DNA from: Magnetococcales bacterium
GTDB taxonomy: Bacteria; Pseudomonadota; Magnetococcia; Magnetococcales; Magnetaquicoccaceae
DNA: 64,000 nucleotides
Assembly: GCA_015231755.1 (NCBI GenBank)
Contig: JADGAZ010000008.1
Coordinates: forward strand, 1 to 64,000
Direction: 5' to 3'
The notes under the pieces were generated by a model. That model saw only the letters and a list, made by a program, of their open reading frames with translations, was not told the origin of the DNA and searched no databases. A program made the translations under genes and the position numbers. Shown here piece by piece: positions 43,432 to 51,589 of the stretch; the first letter of the stretch is position 1, and the number at the start of each line of letters is the position of its first letter.

Positions 43432-44063
43432 TCCTTGTGGTCCGGGACGCTGGAATCTTCGGGAGGCATGGTTTGAACGGTATCCGGATCCACGGCAGGC
43501 TCACGGGACCAGAAACGCCACCAGGGTTTTTTGGCAGTGTCGGCAGAGGCATCGGCCTGGGGCGGTTTCGCCTCCAGAGAGGAAGACTCGGATCCGGTTT
43601 CCGGTTTCGCCGGTTGGGCCGAAGGGTGAAGATTGGTGGCCGGTTTGGCGTAACTCCGATCCCACAGCCAGTTCACCCAACCCTGATCGTTGTTGGCTTC
43701 GGGCATGGTGGTGGGATCCCAGGGTTTGTCCTGGAAGTTCTTTTGCACATCCCGCACCACGCCGTTGGAATCGAAGGTGATTTCAAGACGGTTGGCCACC
43801 CGGGAAAAGGTGCGTTGCACGTTCTTGAATTTGCGATCCTGAATGTAGAGCCAGCGGTTGCCATGGAAGGGATTGACGAACGTGGGCGGTCCCAGCCATT
43901 CGATCACCTGGTTGCGGGTGGTGACGCCGGGTTGGATTCTCGCTGTGGCATCCGGGGTCAAAATGACGCCGCTTTCGTGGATCTGAGCTTGACAGCCCGC
44001 CAGGGCAAAGGCGACGATTACAACACGAGACAGGGACAACGGGGAGCGATGGGGTCTGTTCAT
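43428..44063 (-). CDS. bamE: Outer-membrane assembly lipoprotein BamE with long C-terminal tail
   Basis: 211 residues from the ATG at 44063. The lipobox is ALAGC, with the lipidated Cys at 24. The SmpA/OmlA domain follows: ARIQPGVTTRNQVIEWLGPPTF, NRWLYIQDRKFKNVQRTF, then LEITFDSNGVVRDVQ. After residue about 135 there is an added tail of 75 residues rich in P, S, A and E, not found in typical BamE (about 110 residues). It acts in outer-membrane protein insertion. It heads the operon with mtnP, mtaD and the CHAT gene. Confidence 0.9.
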   Translation of the reverse strand: MNRPHRSPLSLSRVVIVAFALAGCQAQIHESGVILTPDATARIQPGVTTRNQVIEWLGPPTFVNPFHGNRWLYIQDRKFKNVQRTFSRVANRLEITFDSNGVVRDVQKNFQDKPWDPTTMPEANNDQGWVNWLWDRSYAKPATNLHPSAQPAKPETGSESSSLEAKPPQADASADTAKKPWWRFWSREPAVDPDTVQTMPPEDSSVPDHKE

Positions 44064-44140
44064 GGTTTTCCCGGACAGGTGAAACGGTAGTATGGGTGCG
44101 TCCCATGATACCCATTGACGCAGGCGGGAGCAAAGTTTCC

Positions 44141-44641
44141 ATGTGGTGGTTTGCGCGGAGTTCGACAAAAAAAGATCAATCCCACGGGTTGCGACCCTTG
44201 GCCATGGGGCTTTACGACCGTCTGGCCACCCGTGCCCTGGCCCTGACCGGCGGGGAGCGGCTGGGCATTCCGGATGATTTTCCGTTACGATTCGATGTGA
44301 TGATCCTGCTGGTGGCCGGCATGCTGCACCGGTTGCGTCATGCCGAAAACGGCAAGGAGCTGTCCCAGGCCCTGTGGGAGATGACCTATGAGGGATTCGA
44401 GGAGAGTCTGCGCAGTCGGGGGGTGACCGACATGGGCATGGGACGGCGCATGAAGAAATTGGTGCTGCAAGGCACAGGCCGTCGCGACGCCTATCTGGCG
44501 GCCTGGGACGGACAGGATCCGGAGGCCCTGCGGGCCGCCGTGGCCCGCAATGTGTTGAACGGCGCGGATCCCACCGACACGCGCATCGATATCGTCTTGG
44601 CCGAGGTGGAAAACAGCGCCGTTGAGTTGCCCTCCGAGTAA
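44141..44641 (+). CDS. Ubiquinol-cytochrome c chaperone family protein (CBP3-like)
   Basis: 166 residues from the ATG at 44141 with GGGAG upstream. The pattern YDRLATRALALTGGERLGIPDDFPLRFDVMILLVAGMLHRL, then LSQALWEMTYEGFEESLRSRGVTDMGMGRRMKK and GRRDAYLAAWDG, fits the Ubiq_cyt_C_chap family common in Alphaproteobacteria and mitochondria. It is thought to help assemble cytochrome bc1. Divergent from bamE. Confidence 0.85.
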   Translation: MWWFARSSTKKDQSHGLRPLAMGLYDRLATRALALTGGERLGIPDDFPLRFDVMILLVAGMLHRLRHAENGKELSQALWEMTYEGFEESLRSRGVTDMGMGRRMKKLVLQGTGRRDAYLAAWDGQDPEALRAAVARNVLNGADPTDTRIDIVLAEVENSAVELPSE

Positions 44642-44658
44642 GGGGCGGCTCATTTTTT

Positions 44659-45513
44659 CTAAGGAACGCTCGCCAGAAACTGCCGCAACCCCTCTTCCGC
44701 CAGCGCCCCCCCCTGATTGAAGCTGATGTTGTGGTGGCCGTGAGTCTCCAGGTAGCTTTTTTGCGGGGGGCAGGCGGCCTCGAACAAGGCCCGACCGTGA
44801 CGCGAAGCGATCACCTCGTCATCCCGGCTGTGGATGATCAACAGCGGCAGGCACAACTTCTGGATTCGTTCCAGATTATCGAAACGGATCCGGCTCAACA
44901 ACCGGATGGGCAGAAAGGGATAACGATCCTCTCCCACGGCGGGCACCGACAGGAAGGTGCCTTCCAGAATCAACGCCCGGGGAGGATGACGGAGCGCCAA
45001 CCAGGTGGCCGCTCCCCCTCCCAGGGAGTGCCCGAAATAGATGATGCGTTTGGGATCGATCTTGAGGCTGTTGGTGAGGTGGCCGTAGGCGGACAGGGAG
45101 TCGGCGTACAGTCCGTCCTCGCTGGGTTTTCCTTCGCTTTGGCCGTAGCCTTGATAGTCGAACAGGAAAACGCTCAAGCCCTGCCTGCGGAACAGCTCCA
45201 CGTGGGCCCGCAGTCCGGATACGACACTGGCGTTGCCATGAAAAAACAGAATCACCGGTTTTTGTGGCTCTCCGGGAATCCACCACCCATGCAGGCGCTG
45301 GCCCTGGCTGTCGAAAGCGGCGTTTTCGTAACCCATGCCCCAGTCTGCGGGGGTGGCGTTCAAGCCCCGTTTGGGATGAAACACCATGCCGCTTTGGGCA
45401 AAATAAAGATATCCGGCGATCCCCCCATATCCCAGCACGACCAGCAGCAGGACCCCAACCAGAATCCGCCGCATCCCCCCCCCGCCGGGTTGCGATCCAG
45501 CCCGTGAGATCAT
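44659..45513 (-). CDS. Membrane-anchored alpha/beta hydrolase (BEM46/YfhR type)
   Basis: 284 residues from the ATG at 45513, which overlaps the NUDIX stop as ATGA; the ATG at 45474 preceded by a G-run is an alternative. One N-terminal membrane helix (RILVGVLLLVVLGYGGIAGYLYFA) anchors it. The oxyanion motif is FFHGNASVVSG, the nucleophile elbow GHSLGGG, the acid is in HSRDDEVI and the histidine in GHHN. Substrate is unknown; relatives include esterases and lipases facing the periplasm. Confidence 0.85.
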   Translation of the reverse strand: MISRAGSQPGGGGMRRILVGVLLLVVLGYGGIAGYLYFAQSGMVFHPKRGLNATPADWGMGYENAAFDSQGQRLHGWWIPGEPQKPVILFFHGNASVVSGLRAHVELFRRQGLSVFLFDYQGYGQSEGKPSEDGLYADSLSAYGHLTNSLKIDPKRIIYFGHSLGGGAATWLALRHPPRALILEGTFLSVPAVGEDRYPFLPIRLLSRIRFDNLERIQKLCLPLLIIHSRDDEVIASRHGRALFEAACPPQKSYLETHGHHNISFNQGGALAEEGLRQFLASVP

Positions 45514-45935
45514 GGATCCATCCGGGCCAAAAAGTCCGGTACCTGCCGAATCATGTCCCGCAACGCCTCTTCCCGCACCCGCTGGGCCGCTTCGTCCAAA
45601 GAGAGCCAGACCCGTTCCCGGAAGCTTTCCAGCCAGTGATCCCGCACCTTTTCCACCCGCATGACAAACACCTCGGCCACGCAGATGCCGCCCCATTTCT
45701 CGTACTCGAACACGCCGATGGACTGCGGCCATACCCGACCCTCGATGCCCGCCTCCTCCAAAGCCTCCTTGGCCGCGGAATCCGCCGGGGAAAGCTCCGG
45801 CTCGACGATTCCCTTGGGCACGATCCAGCGGCTTTTGTTGCGGGAGGAGATCATCAGTACCTGCAAGGCGTCACCATTCATCCGCACCGGGATCACCGCA
45901 GACTGTTTGTAGTAATAATCCGGAAATTGACTCAT
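45510..45935 (-). CDS. NUDIX hydrolase (diphosphoinositol-polyphosphate phosphohydrolase-like)
   Basis: 141 residues from the ATG at 45935. The NUDIX box reads PKGIVEPELSPADSAAKEALEEAGI; the first glutamate of the consensus is leucine, as is usual in this PKGxxEPxLS subfamily, while the KEALEEAG metal site is intact. QSAVIPVRMNGDALQVLMISSRNKSRWIVPKG is typical. Likely substrates are diadenosine polyphosphates or similar. Translationally coupled to the hydrolase downstream. Confidence 0.87.
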   Translation of the reverse strand: MSQFPDYYYKQSAVIPVRMNGDALQVLMISSRNKSRWIVPKGIVEPELSPADSAAKEALEEAGIEGRVWPQSIGVFEYEKWGGICVAEVFVMRVEKVRDHWLESFRERVWLSLDEAAQRVREEALRDMIRQVPDFLARMDP

Positions 45936-46216
45936 ACCCCTGACTCCTGAGCGACATGAAAACCGATCCACCGCAAAGCGATCCTTTTAAATCCCGGCAC
46001 CACAACCATAGCAGCAATCCGCCTGTCATGCCACCGAACACGCCCCACCGCAACGACAAATTATGTACATGAACTCGACAAAACCGACCCGGAATGGCTA
46101 CCATGGCGATCCATGAGACCTTTCGTCCCCTGCATGATTTCCGGCAACAGCGGTCATGACGCTGCCGGCAGGGAGTGGAACCATCCATCGCATCCCAACA
46201 GGAGCCAGCTTGCATC

Positions 46217-48661
46217 ATGGGCGTCATCAAGAAGGTGCTGTACCGGGGCCAGATTCTCGGCAAACCGCGACATCGCAATCTTTTCCTCGATATGGAGGAA
46301 AACATTCACATCCACTACCGGGATCTACGCATCGAACTGAGCCGGAGCGAATTTGAAGAGATCAGCGAAACCTTCCGCAAGCAATCGGCGGAGTTGCAGG
46401 CGATCATCCATGAAAAGGAGTATCAGGATGGCAAACTGGCCAATGCCAATCAGGATGACGTGCGCATCTGGACCGAATCCCAACTCAAGCACGAGGTGAC
46501 CTATCATCCCCGACGGGTCTCCATCGAGGCGTGCAGCGACGGATATCATCTGCACTATCGCAACTACAAGATTCTCATCGACGAGGCGGATTTCCGCGAG
46601 TTGGCCCGACAGTTCCAACGGTTGGATCCCGACGCCCCGTGCGCCTCCACCTACGCCGAAGTGCTGGAACTGCTGGAAGCCAATGAGTTGGATTTCATTC
46701 TGGACTCCGGCAACGCCCCAGCCGAAACCATGAGCCTGCGGGTCGCAGCCCACCATCTGCCCAAGGTCCGCGACATTTTCAAGCTGATCGGTTTTACCCA
46801 CGAGGCGACCCCGGAAGGCAGCCTTTATCAGGGCAATCCCCTCAAGGTGCTGGTGCGGGGGGAGAAAAAAGGCTCCGGATTGGACTTCCGCGCCTTGCGG
46901 GGGCTCAACCATACGGAACGGCTGGTGGAGTTCCTGAGCCGTCACGGGGCGGGTCTGGATCCCAATCTTTTGAACCGCATCAAGTGTCAAGTGCTGGATC
47001 TGTACCACTCCTTGACCGCCGGACAACCGGCCTACGTGGCGTGTGATCCCCAGTTCTGGCTTTATTCTCCCGCCAGCGGTCGGGTGATCTTTCCCCATTC
47101 GGCCACCTCCGCCGGACCGGAAGCGGCCAAGACCCTCTATCGGGCCTGGAGCGCCCTGCTCACCAAACTGGACATGGCCTTCATCAAGCCCACCAAGGTC
47201 CGTTTCGACCCCGAGGCGCAACAGGCCCTGCAACAACGGGTGACCGATACCTTGCTGGCGGAAGTGGCCTCCCGGGCGGCGGTGAATCGGGTCTATCTCA
47301 TGGGCTCGGCCCTGCGGGGAGAGATGGGGTATTATCTGGCGCCCTTTGTCCACGGTCCCAACGCCAAACTGGGTTCGGATGTGGATATCCTGATCGAAAT
47401 CCATCCCGAACGGGAACAGGATCTGCCGGCCAACTGGCAATTGATCAATCCCGAGTCCGCCAGCAGCGGTTGCGCGGTCTACCACATCACCCAGATCCCC
47501 ATGGCCAGGGACACCTCCGCCTGGAGTACCCTCCATCCCCATCTGCCCTTCATGCAGCATCTGGTGGATGCCTATATTTTCTTCCCCTCCAAGGGCAACC
47601 GGGAGGCCAAAGACGCCTTCTTGAAAAAATTCAATGCCAAGGTGGTTCACGACCGGCTCAAGAATGGCATCGTTCCCGCCTCCGGCCCCATCCAGGATCT
47701 CACCCGTCAAGTGCGGGAACGCTACGGCATGCCGGACGCGGTGGTGGAACCCATGCGGGTCTCCACGGAAAATCTGTTGTACAAGATCTTCCGGGGGGAG
47801 AACGAAACCATTCTCAAGCTCTTCAAGGTGGCGGGCAACTACCACAGCAAACGCATCGTCGAACACACCGCCTACGAAGAAGCCCTCATCCACGCCCTGG
47901 TGGCCCGTGGCGTGGAAACCGCCCGCATCCTGCCGGCCCTGCCCGGTTCGGCCTCCACGGTGGATGGCCATCCGGCGCTGCTCTTCGAGCGCATCCCCGG
48001 CCTTCCCCAGTCCAAGCCCGAATATCCCCTGGACAAGATCGGCGCGGCCCTGGCCCATCTGCATCGGGTGCAGATCAATGACCCCGTGCCTTTGCCCGCG
48101 GCTTTCACCTTCGAGGAGTCCTGTCAGATCTGGCTGCCTTATTTCGCCACCTATCAGGTCAATCCGATTCTCTCCCCGGAACTCCAGACCGCATTCGCAC
48201 AACTGGCGCCGAGGGTTCAACCCTTCCTGGACGAGTCCTACCGTCAGACTCTGCACCAGGGAATGCACCAGGTCCATAATCACGGGGATGTCACCCCCAA
48301 AAACGTGATCATCACCCCGGAAGGATTGACCTGCTTTTTTGATTTCAACAACTGTTATCACGGTCCGAGAGTGCTGGATCTGCTGGATGGAGGATTTGAG
48401 TTTTCTTTGGCGGACAAATACATCCATCTGGCGGATTTCGCCCGTTTCGACGCGCTTCTGACCCACTACGCCGCCCACGCCCCCTTGAACGAGGCGGAAA
48501 TCCGCACCCTGCCCCGTTGGATCCTGCTGGTGGGGATCATCAAGTTCATCAAGGAGGTGCGGGTACTGGTGGAACGACCCAAGGAGGCGTTGCGCCGGCA
48601 ACGGGCGTTGGCCATCGCCGGCTTCCTGGCCACCCGGGATGATGGCGTCGCGGCAGAATGA
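46217..48661 (+). CDS. Fusion: repeated N-terminal motif, nucleotidyltransferase and APH-type kinase
   Basis: 814 residues from the ATG at 46217 (AGGAG 13 bases upstream). Two copies of a small motif occur at residues about 30-55 (IHIHYRDLRIELSRSEFEEI) and 110-133 (YHLHYRNYKILIDEADFREL). A middle region (140-340) is unrecognised. A polymerase-beta-type nucleotidyltransferase follows: GSALRG (363-368) and SDVD with D388 and D390. The C-terminal 300 residues are an aminoglycoside-phosphotransferase-like kinase: K in ILKLFKVAG, catalytic HGDVTPKN (H689, D691, N696) and the metal Asp D709 in FDFNN. All key residues are present, so both activities are plausible. The substrate is unknown; a sugar or nucleoside pathway is possible. 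The 281-base gap before it holds no other visible feature. Confidence 0.82.
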   Translation: MGVIKKVLYRGQILGKPRHRNLFLDMEENIHIHYRDLRIELSRSEFEEISETFRKQSAELQAIIHEKEYQDGKLANANQDDVRIWTESQLKHEVTYHPRRVSIEACSDGYHLHYRNYKILIDEADFRELARQFQRLDPDAPCASTYAEVLELLEANELDFILDSGNAPAETMSLRVAAHHLPKVRDIFKLIGFTHEATPEGSLYQGNPLKVLVRGEKKGSGLDFRALRGLNHTERLVEFLSRHGAGLDPNLLNRIKCQVLDLYHSLTAGQPAYVACDPQFWLYSPASGRVIFPHSATSAGPEAAKTLYRAWSALLTKLDMAFIKPTKVRFDPEAQQALQQRVTDTLLAEVASRAAVNRVYLMGSALRGEMGYYLAPFVHGPNAKLGSDVDILIEIHPEREQDLPANWQLINPESASSGCAVYHITQIPMARDTSAWSTLHPHLPFMQHLVDAYIFFPSKGNREAKDAFLKKFNAKVVHDRLKNGIVPASGPIQDLTRQVRERYGMPDAVVEPMRVSTENLLYKIFRGENETILKLFKVAGNYHSKRIVEHTAYEEALIHALVARGVETARILPALPGSASTVDGHPALLFERIPGLPQSKPEYPLDKIGAALAHLHRVQINDPVPLPAAFTFEESCQIWLPYFATYQVNPILSPELQTAFAQLAPRVQPFLDESYRQTLHQGMHQVHNHGDVTPKNVIITPEGLTCFFDFNNCYHGPRVLDLLDGGFEFSLADKYIHLADFARFDALLTHYAAHAPLNEAEIRTLPRWILLVGIIKFIKEVRVLVERPKEALRRQRALAIAGFLATRDDGVAAE

Positions 48662-48671
48662 GGGGAAGAGC

Positions 48672-49793
48672 ATGGACGGATTTCGTGACCGCTTCCAGGG
48701 GGTGATCCGGTGGGGATTGCCATTTTTTTTGGTCGGGTGGCTGACTGTGCCCGCCCGGGCCGAACCCTGGATCGGTCTGCGTTTTGTGGTCCACGAGACC
48801 GGCGGGGAAGAGCAGACCACCACCCGTCAGGCCATCAAGACCCAACTGGCGGAGCATGTGGCCACCATCAACCGTTATTATCACGACAGTCTGGTGGCCA
48901 TGCAGGCCAGAATCGTCGCGGTGGCCTTCTCCCGGATCCAGGCCAGCGAGGCCACGGAGATTCTCGACGACATGCGCCATGAGCGTCGTGGCTTCGAGGG
49001 ACTGTTCCAGGAGGCCGACCGTTGGGGCGCCGACTTCACCGTGGCGGTGACCCGCTCCTTGACGCTGAAGGGCAAGCCCGGCTGTGGTCGCGCCCTGGCG
49101 GTCAACCAGACCCGCGAGGCCATCTCCACCACCCAAAACGCCCTGATGGTCTACAACGCCGTATGTGGCGCCCACACCCTGGCGCACGAACTGGGCCATC
49201 TGATGGGGCTGAATCACGGGCGATTGGTGGACTCCTGCCAACCGGGCCAGGGACACACCTCGGCCCTCACCCCTTATGCCCTGGGCTTTGGGATGGGCAA
49301 CTGCGACGGTCGGCCTCAGCCCGGGGAGTTCGGCACCATCATGGTGGGGGGATGGATGAAACAGGTGCTCGGCAACGACAAGGCCAGTCTGCCGATTTTT
49401 TCCAATCCCCGCCTGCACGACCCCCGCTGCGGGGTGGCGCAGCGTTGCGGCGACCCGGAAACCGGCGACGCGGCCCGGGTGTTGAACGAAAACGCTCCCC
49501 TGTACGCAGCCCACGAAGAGCCGGATGTGGATACCCTGCCGTTCGCGGATCCGGGGCTGCGGACCTGTCTCGACAAAAAATATCACGGCGTGGAAATCGC
49601 GGATCTGAAACAATTGCACTGCCCCGATCAGGACATCCGCGACCTGACCGGCATCGAGCAACTGACCGCCCTGGAGGCTCTGGATCTTTCCGGAAACAAT
49701 CCGTTGCCCTGTGCCGCCCTCACCCCTTTTCAGCTCCGTTTCAGGGCCGACGCCCTCCATCCGCCCCAGCATTGCGCCCCGCCTTCCCCGTGA
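48672..49793 (+). CDS. Exported zinc metalloprotease with leucine-rich C-terminus
   Basis: 373 residues, GGGGAAGAG just before the ATG at 48672. A signal peptide (WGLPFFLVGWLTVPARA) ends near residue 33. The metzincin motif HELGHLMGLNH is at H172, E173, H176 and H182, and GTIMVGG supplies the Met-turn. This is a reprolysin-like (M12-type) layout. Cysteines are frequent after the signal (CGRALAV, VCGAHT, DSCQPG), suggesting disulfides. The last 70 residues form one or two leucine-rich repeats (DIRDLTGIEQLTALEALDLSGNN). It begins 10 bases after the fusion gene, so the two are probably cotranscribed. Confidence 0.85.
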   Translation: MDGFRDRFQGVIRWGLPFFLVGWLTVPARAEPWIGLRFVVHETGGEEQTTTRQAIKTQLAEHVATINRYYHDSLVAMQARIVAVAFSRIQASEATEILDDMRHERRGFEGLFQEADRWGADFTVAVTRSLTLKGKPGCGRALAVNQTREAISTTQNALMVYNAVCGAHTLAHELGHLMGLNHGRLVDSCQPGQGHTSALTPYALGFGMGNCDGRPQPGEFGTIMVGGWMKQVLGNDKASLPIFSNPRLHDPRCGVAQRCGDPETGDAARVLNENAPLYAAHEEPDVDTLPFADPGLRTCLDKKYHGVEIADLKQLHCPDQDIRDLTGIEQLTALEALDLSGNNPLPCAALTPFQLRFRADALHPPQHCAPPSP

Positions 49794-49952
49794 TCACACA
49801 CCCTGACTTACGCATGAGGCATTGCGCAAGCGTCACAATGCGGGTTTAATTCGCTTCCGCTAATGGGATCCATCCCATTGTGTGAATCCAGAAGATGCCT
49901 TGTCCGGCCCTGGATTCAGGCTCCCTTGATCTTCATTGACCGGAAAGCGCGC

Positions 49953-51494
49953 ATGTCCAGAATGGTTTGTCTCCTGCTGTGTCTATTTTTGCTGACCCCG
50001 GCCCCCACAACGGCTGCGGCGGCTTCCACCAGCAAACAGGCGCAAAGCGCCACCAAAAAACGCGCGGCCAAGTCGGTCCAATCCAGCAAGGCGGCCAAAA
50101 ACGCCCGGGGCGCCGAAAAGCCCCCCGCCAACCGGCCCCTCACCCCCCTGGAAGGAACCTCCCGTCTGGGTTATCTGCTGATGGATATCCACTCCGGGCA
50201 ACTCCTGGAGGTGCAGCACGATTCCGAACTGTTCATTCCCGCCTCGGTGGCCAAGGTGCCCTCGACCCTGGCGGCGCTGCACATCCTGGGGGCGGATCAT
50301 CGACTGGTCACCACGGTGCAAAGCAACGCCCCTGTGGTCAACGGGGTGTTGCAGGGGGATCTGGTGCTGGTGGGGGGTGGAGATCCCTCCCTCAACATGA
50401 CCGGCTTGATGGATCTGGCCAATCAACTGCAAAGCCGGGGAATCTATCGCATCTCCGGTCGCTACCTCTACGACGAATCCGCGCTGGTGGCCCAACCCAA
50501 CATCAGCGACGAACAAAACGAGGAAGAAACCTACAATCAGGGACTCAGCGCCCTCACCCTGGATCCCAGTCGCATCCGGCTGAAATGGATGATGACCCGC
50601 ACCGGGGAGATCATGACCCAAACCACTCCCAATCTGGATTACATCTCCCTGGTGGCCGGCCCTTCTTCTCCAACCGGACCCACACTGGTCTATCTGGGGG
50701 GAGACCAGAAAGAGCAGTGGCGTCTCAATCCCCGTGGCGCCCGTTCCGGCTGGGACTGGTTGCCCCTGAAAAAACCGGGACGCCACACGGCCTTGGCGTT
50801 TCGGGAATTCTGCCGTCAGGCGGGTCTGCATCTGCCGGAGCCCGTGGCGGGACGCACTACCCCCAACGCCAGCATCCTCGCCAGTCGTTCCAGCGAGCCT
50901 GTGAGCGAACTGGCCCGTTTCGCCCTGGAGCACAGCAACAATCTGTGGACCGAACTGATCGGCATGATGGCCGCCGGACGCTTGAGCGGACAACCCCAAT
51001 CCGCCTCCAGCGCCGCCCGCATCTTGAGCGACTGGATCCACAAACAGCTCCCCCAGGTGGACTGGAGCGGCTTTCACATGGCCAACAGCAGTGGACTCTC
51101 CTCCGTGAGCCGGGTCACCCCCCGACAGATGGCGGCCATTCTGCTTCTGGCCAACGCCGCCCCGATTGGTGATCGGGCTTATGCCTCGTTGCTGCCGGTT
51201 TCCGGCTGGAAAGGAACCCTGGCGGGTCGTTTCGCCGGTCCCGACACCGCCTACCGGGTGTGGGCCAAAACCGGTACCGTGCTTTATGGCAAGGCGTTGG
51301 CGGGTTATCTCTACACCAAGCAGAACCGCCGTCTGGTGTTCGCGGTTTTCGCCAGCGACTTTGAAAAACGCAAAAACTTCGATGCCCGGATGGGTCATCA
51401 TGCCCATGGCGACATCAGCCAGGGTCGCAGTTGGAACAGTCTGGCCACAGCTCACATCAACGCCCTGGTGGAAAGGTGGCTGCGCACCTATTGA
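49953..51494 (+). CDS. dacB: D-alanyl-D-alanine carboxypeptidase/endopeptidase (PBP4 type)
   Basis: 513 residues from the ATG at 49953. A signal peptide (VCLLLCLFLLTPAPTTAAAA) is followed by a lysine-alanine-rich linker of about 50 residues. The peptidase S13 motifs are SVAK (S98, K101), SNN in EHSNNLWTELIG and KTG in WAKTGTV. Both the insert domain and the catalytic domain are present. It trims or cleaves peptidoglycan cross-links in the periplasm. The MSHA-like genes begin right after it, where wall remodelling could make room for an envelope machine. Confidence 0.92.
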   Translation: MSRMVCLLLCLFLLTPAPTTAAAASTSKQAQSATKKRAAKSVQSSKAAKNARGAEKPPANRPLTPLEGTSRLGYLLMDIHSGQLLEVQHDSELFIPASVAKVPSTLAALHILGADHRLVTTVQSNAPVVNGVLQGDLVLVGGGDPSLNMTGLMDLANQLQSRGIYRISGRYLYDESALVAQPNISDEQNEEETYNQGLSALTLDPSRIRLKWMMTRTGEIMTQTTPNLDYISLVAGPSSPTGPTLVYLGGDQKEQWRLNPRGARSGWDWLPLKKPGRHTALAFREFCRQAGLHLPEPVAGRTTPNASILASRSSEPVSELARFALEHSNNLWTELIGMMAAGRLSGQPQSASSAARILSDWIHKQLPQVDWSGFHMANSSGLSSVSRVTPRQMAAILLLANAAPIGDRAYASLLPVSGWKGTLAGRFAGPDTAYRVWAKTGTVLYGKALAGYLYTKQNRRLVFAVFASDFEKRKNFDARMGHHAHGDISQGRSWNSLATAHINALVERWLRTY

Positions 51495-51505
51495 TTCCGC
51501 TTATA

Positions 51506-51521
51506 TGGCTTGATTCTTGCA
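51506..51521 (+). promoter_or_regulatory. Sigma-54-type promoter of the first ExeA/SPOR gene
   Basis: TGGCTTGATTCTTGCA has the -24 GG and -12 GC separated by the required ten bases. It lies 69 bases before the ATG at 51590. The same pattern, TGGC-TG-TTTCTTGC, occurs before the paralogue at 55201. Confidence 0.7.
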
Positions 51522-51589
51522 TAAAAAGCATCCAGAAAACCATACCGTCCACCGCCATATTCTCCACATCCGGAGAAGGGAATTGTGAC

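Noticed and set aside
46325-48823. Very long antisense open frame opposite the nucleotidyltransferase-kinase gene
   Set aside because: The plus-strand frame has clear catalytic motifs and normal codon periodicity. The minus-strand frame is low-complexity (G, Q and H rich) and reflects the G+C-rich third positions.
49862-49879. Short palindrome AATGGGATCCATCCCATT before dacB as a terminator
   Set aside because: The loop is very short and no T-run follows; it could be an operator, but nothing else supports this.
49983-51455. Long antisense open frame opposite dacB, and similar ones opposite the RTX protease (1306-2424), pgk (58587-59948) and the GspB-like gene (57146-58657)
   Set aside because: The genes on the plus strand are well-supported families. 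The opposite frames have biased composition and no recognisable domains.
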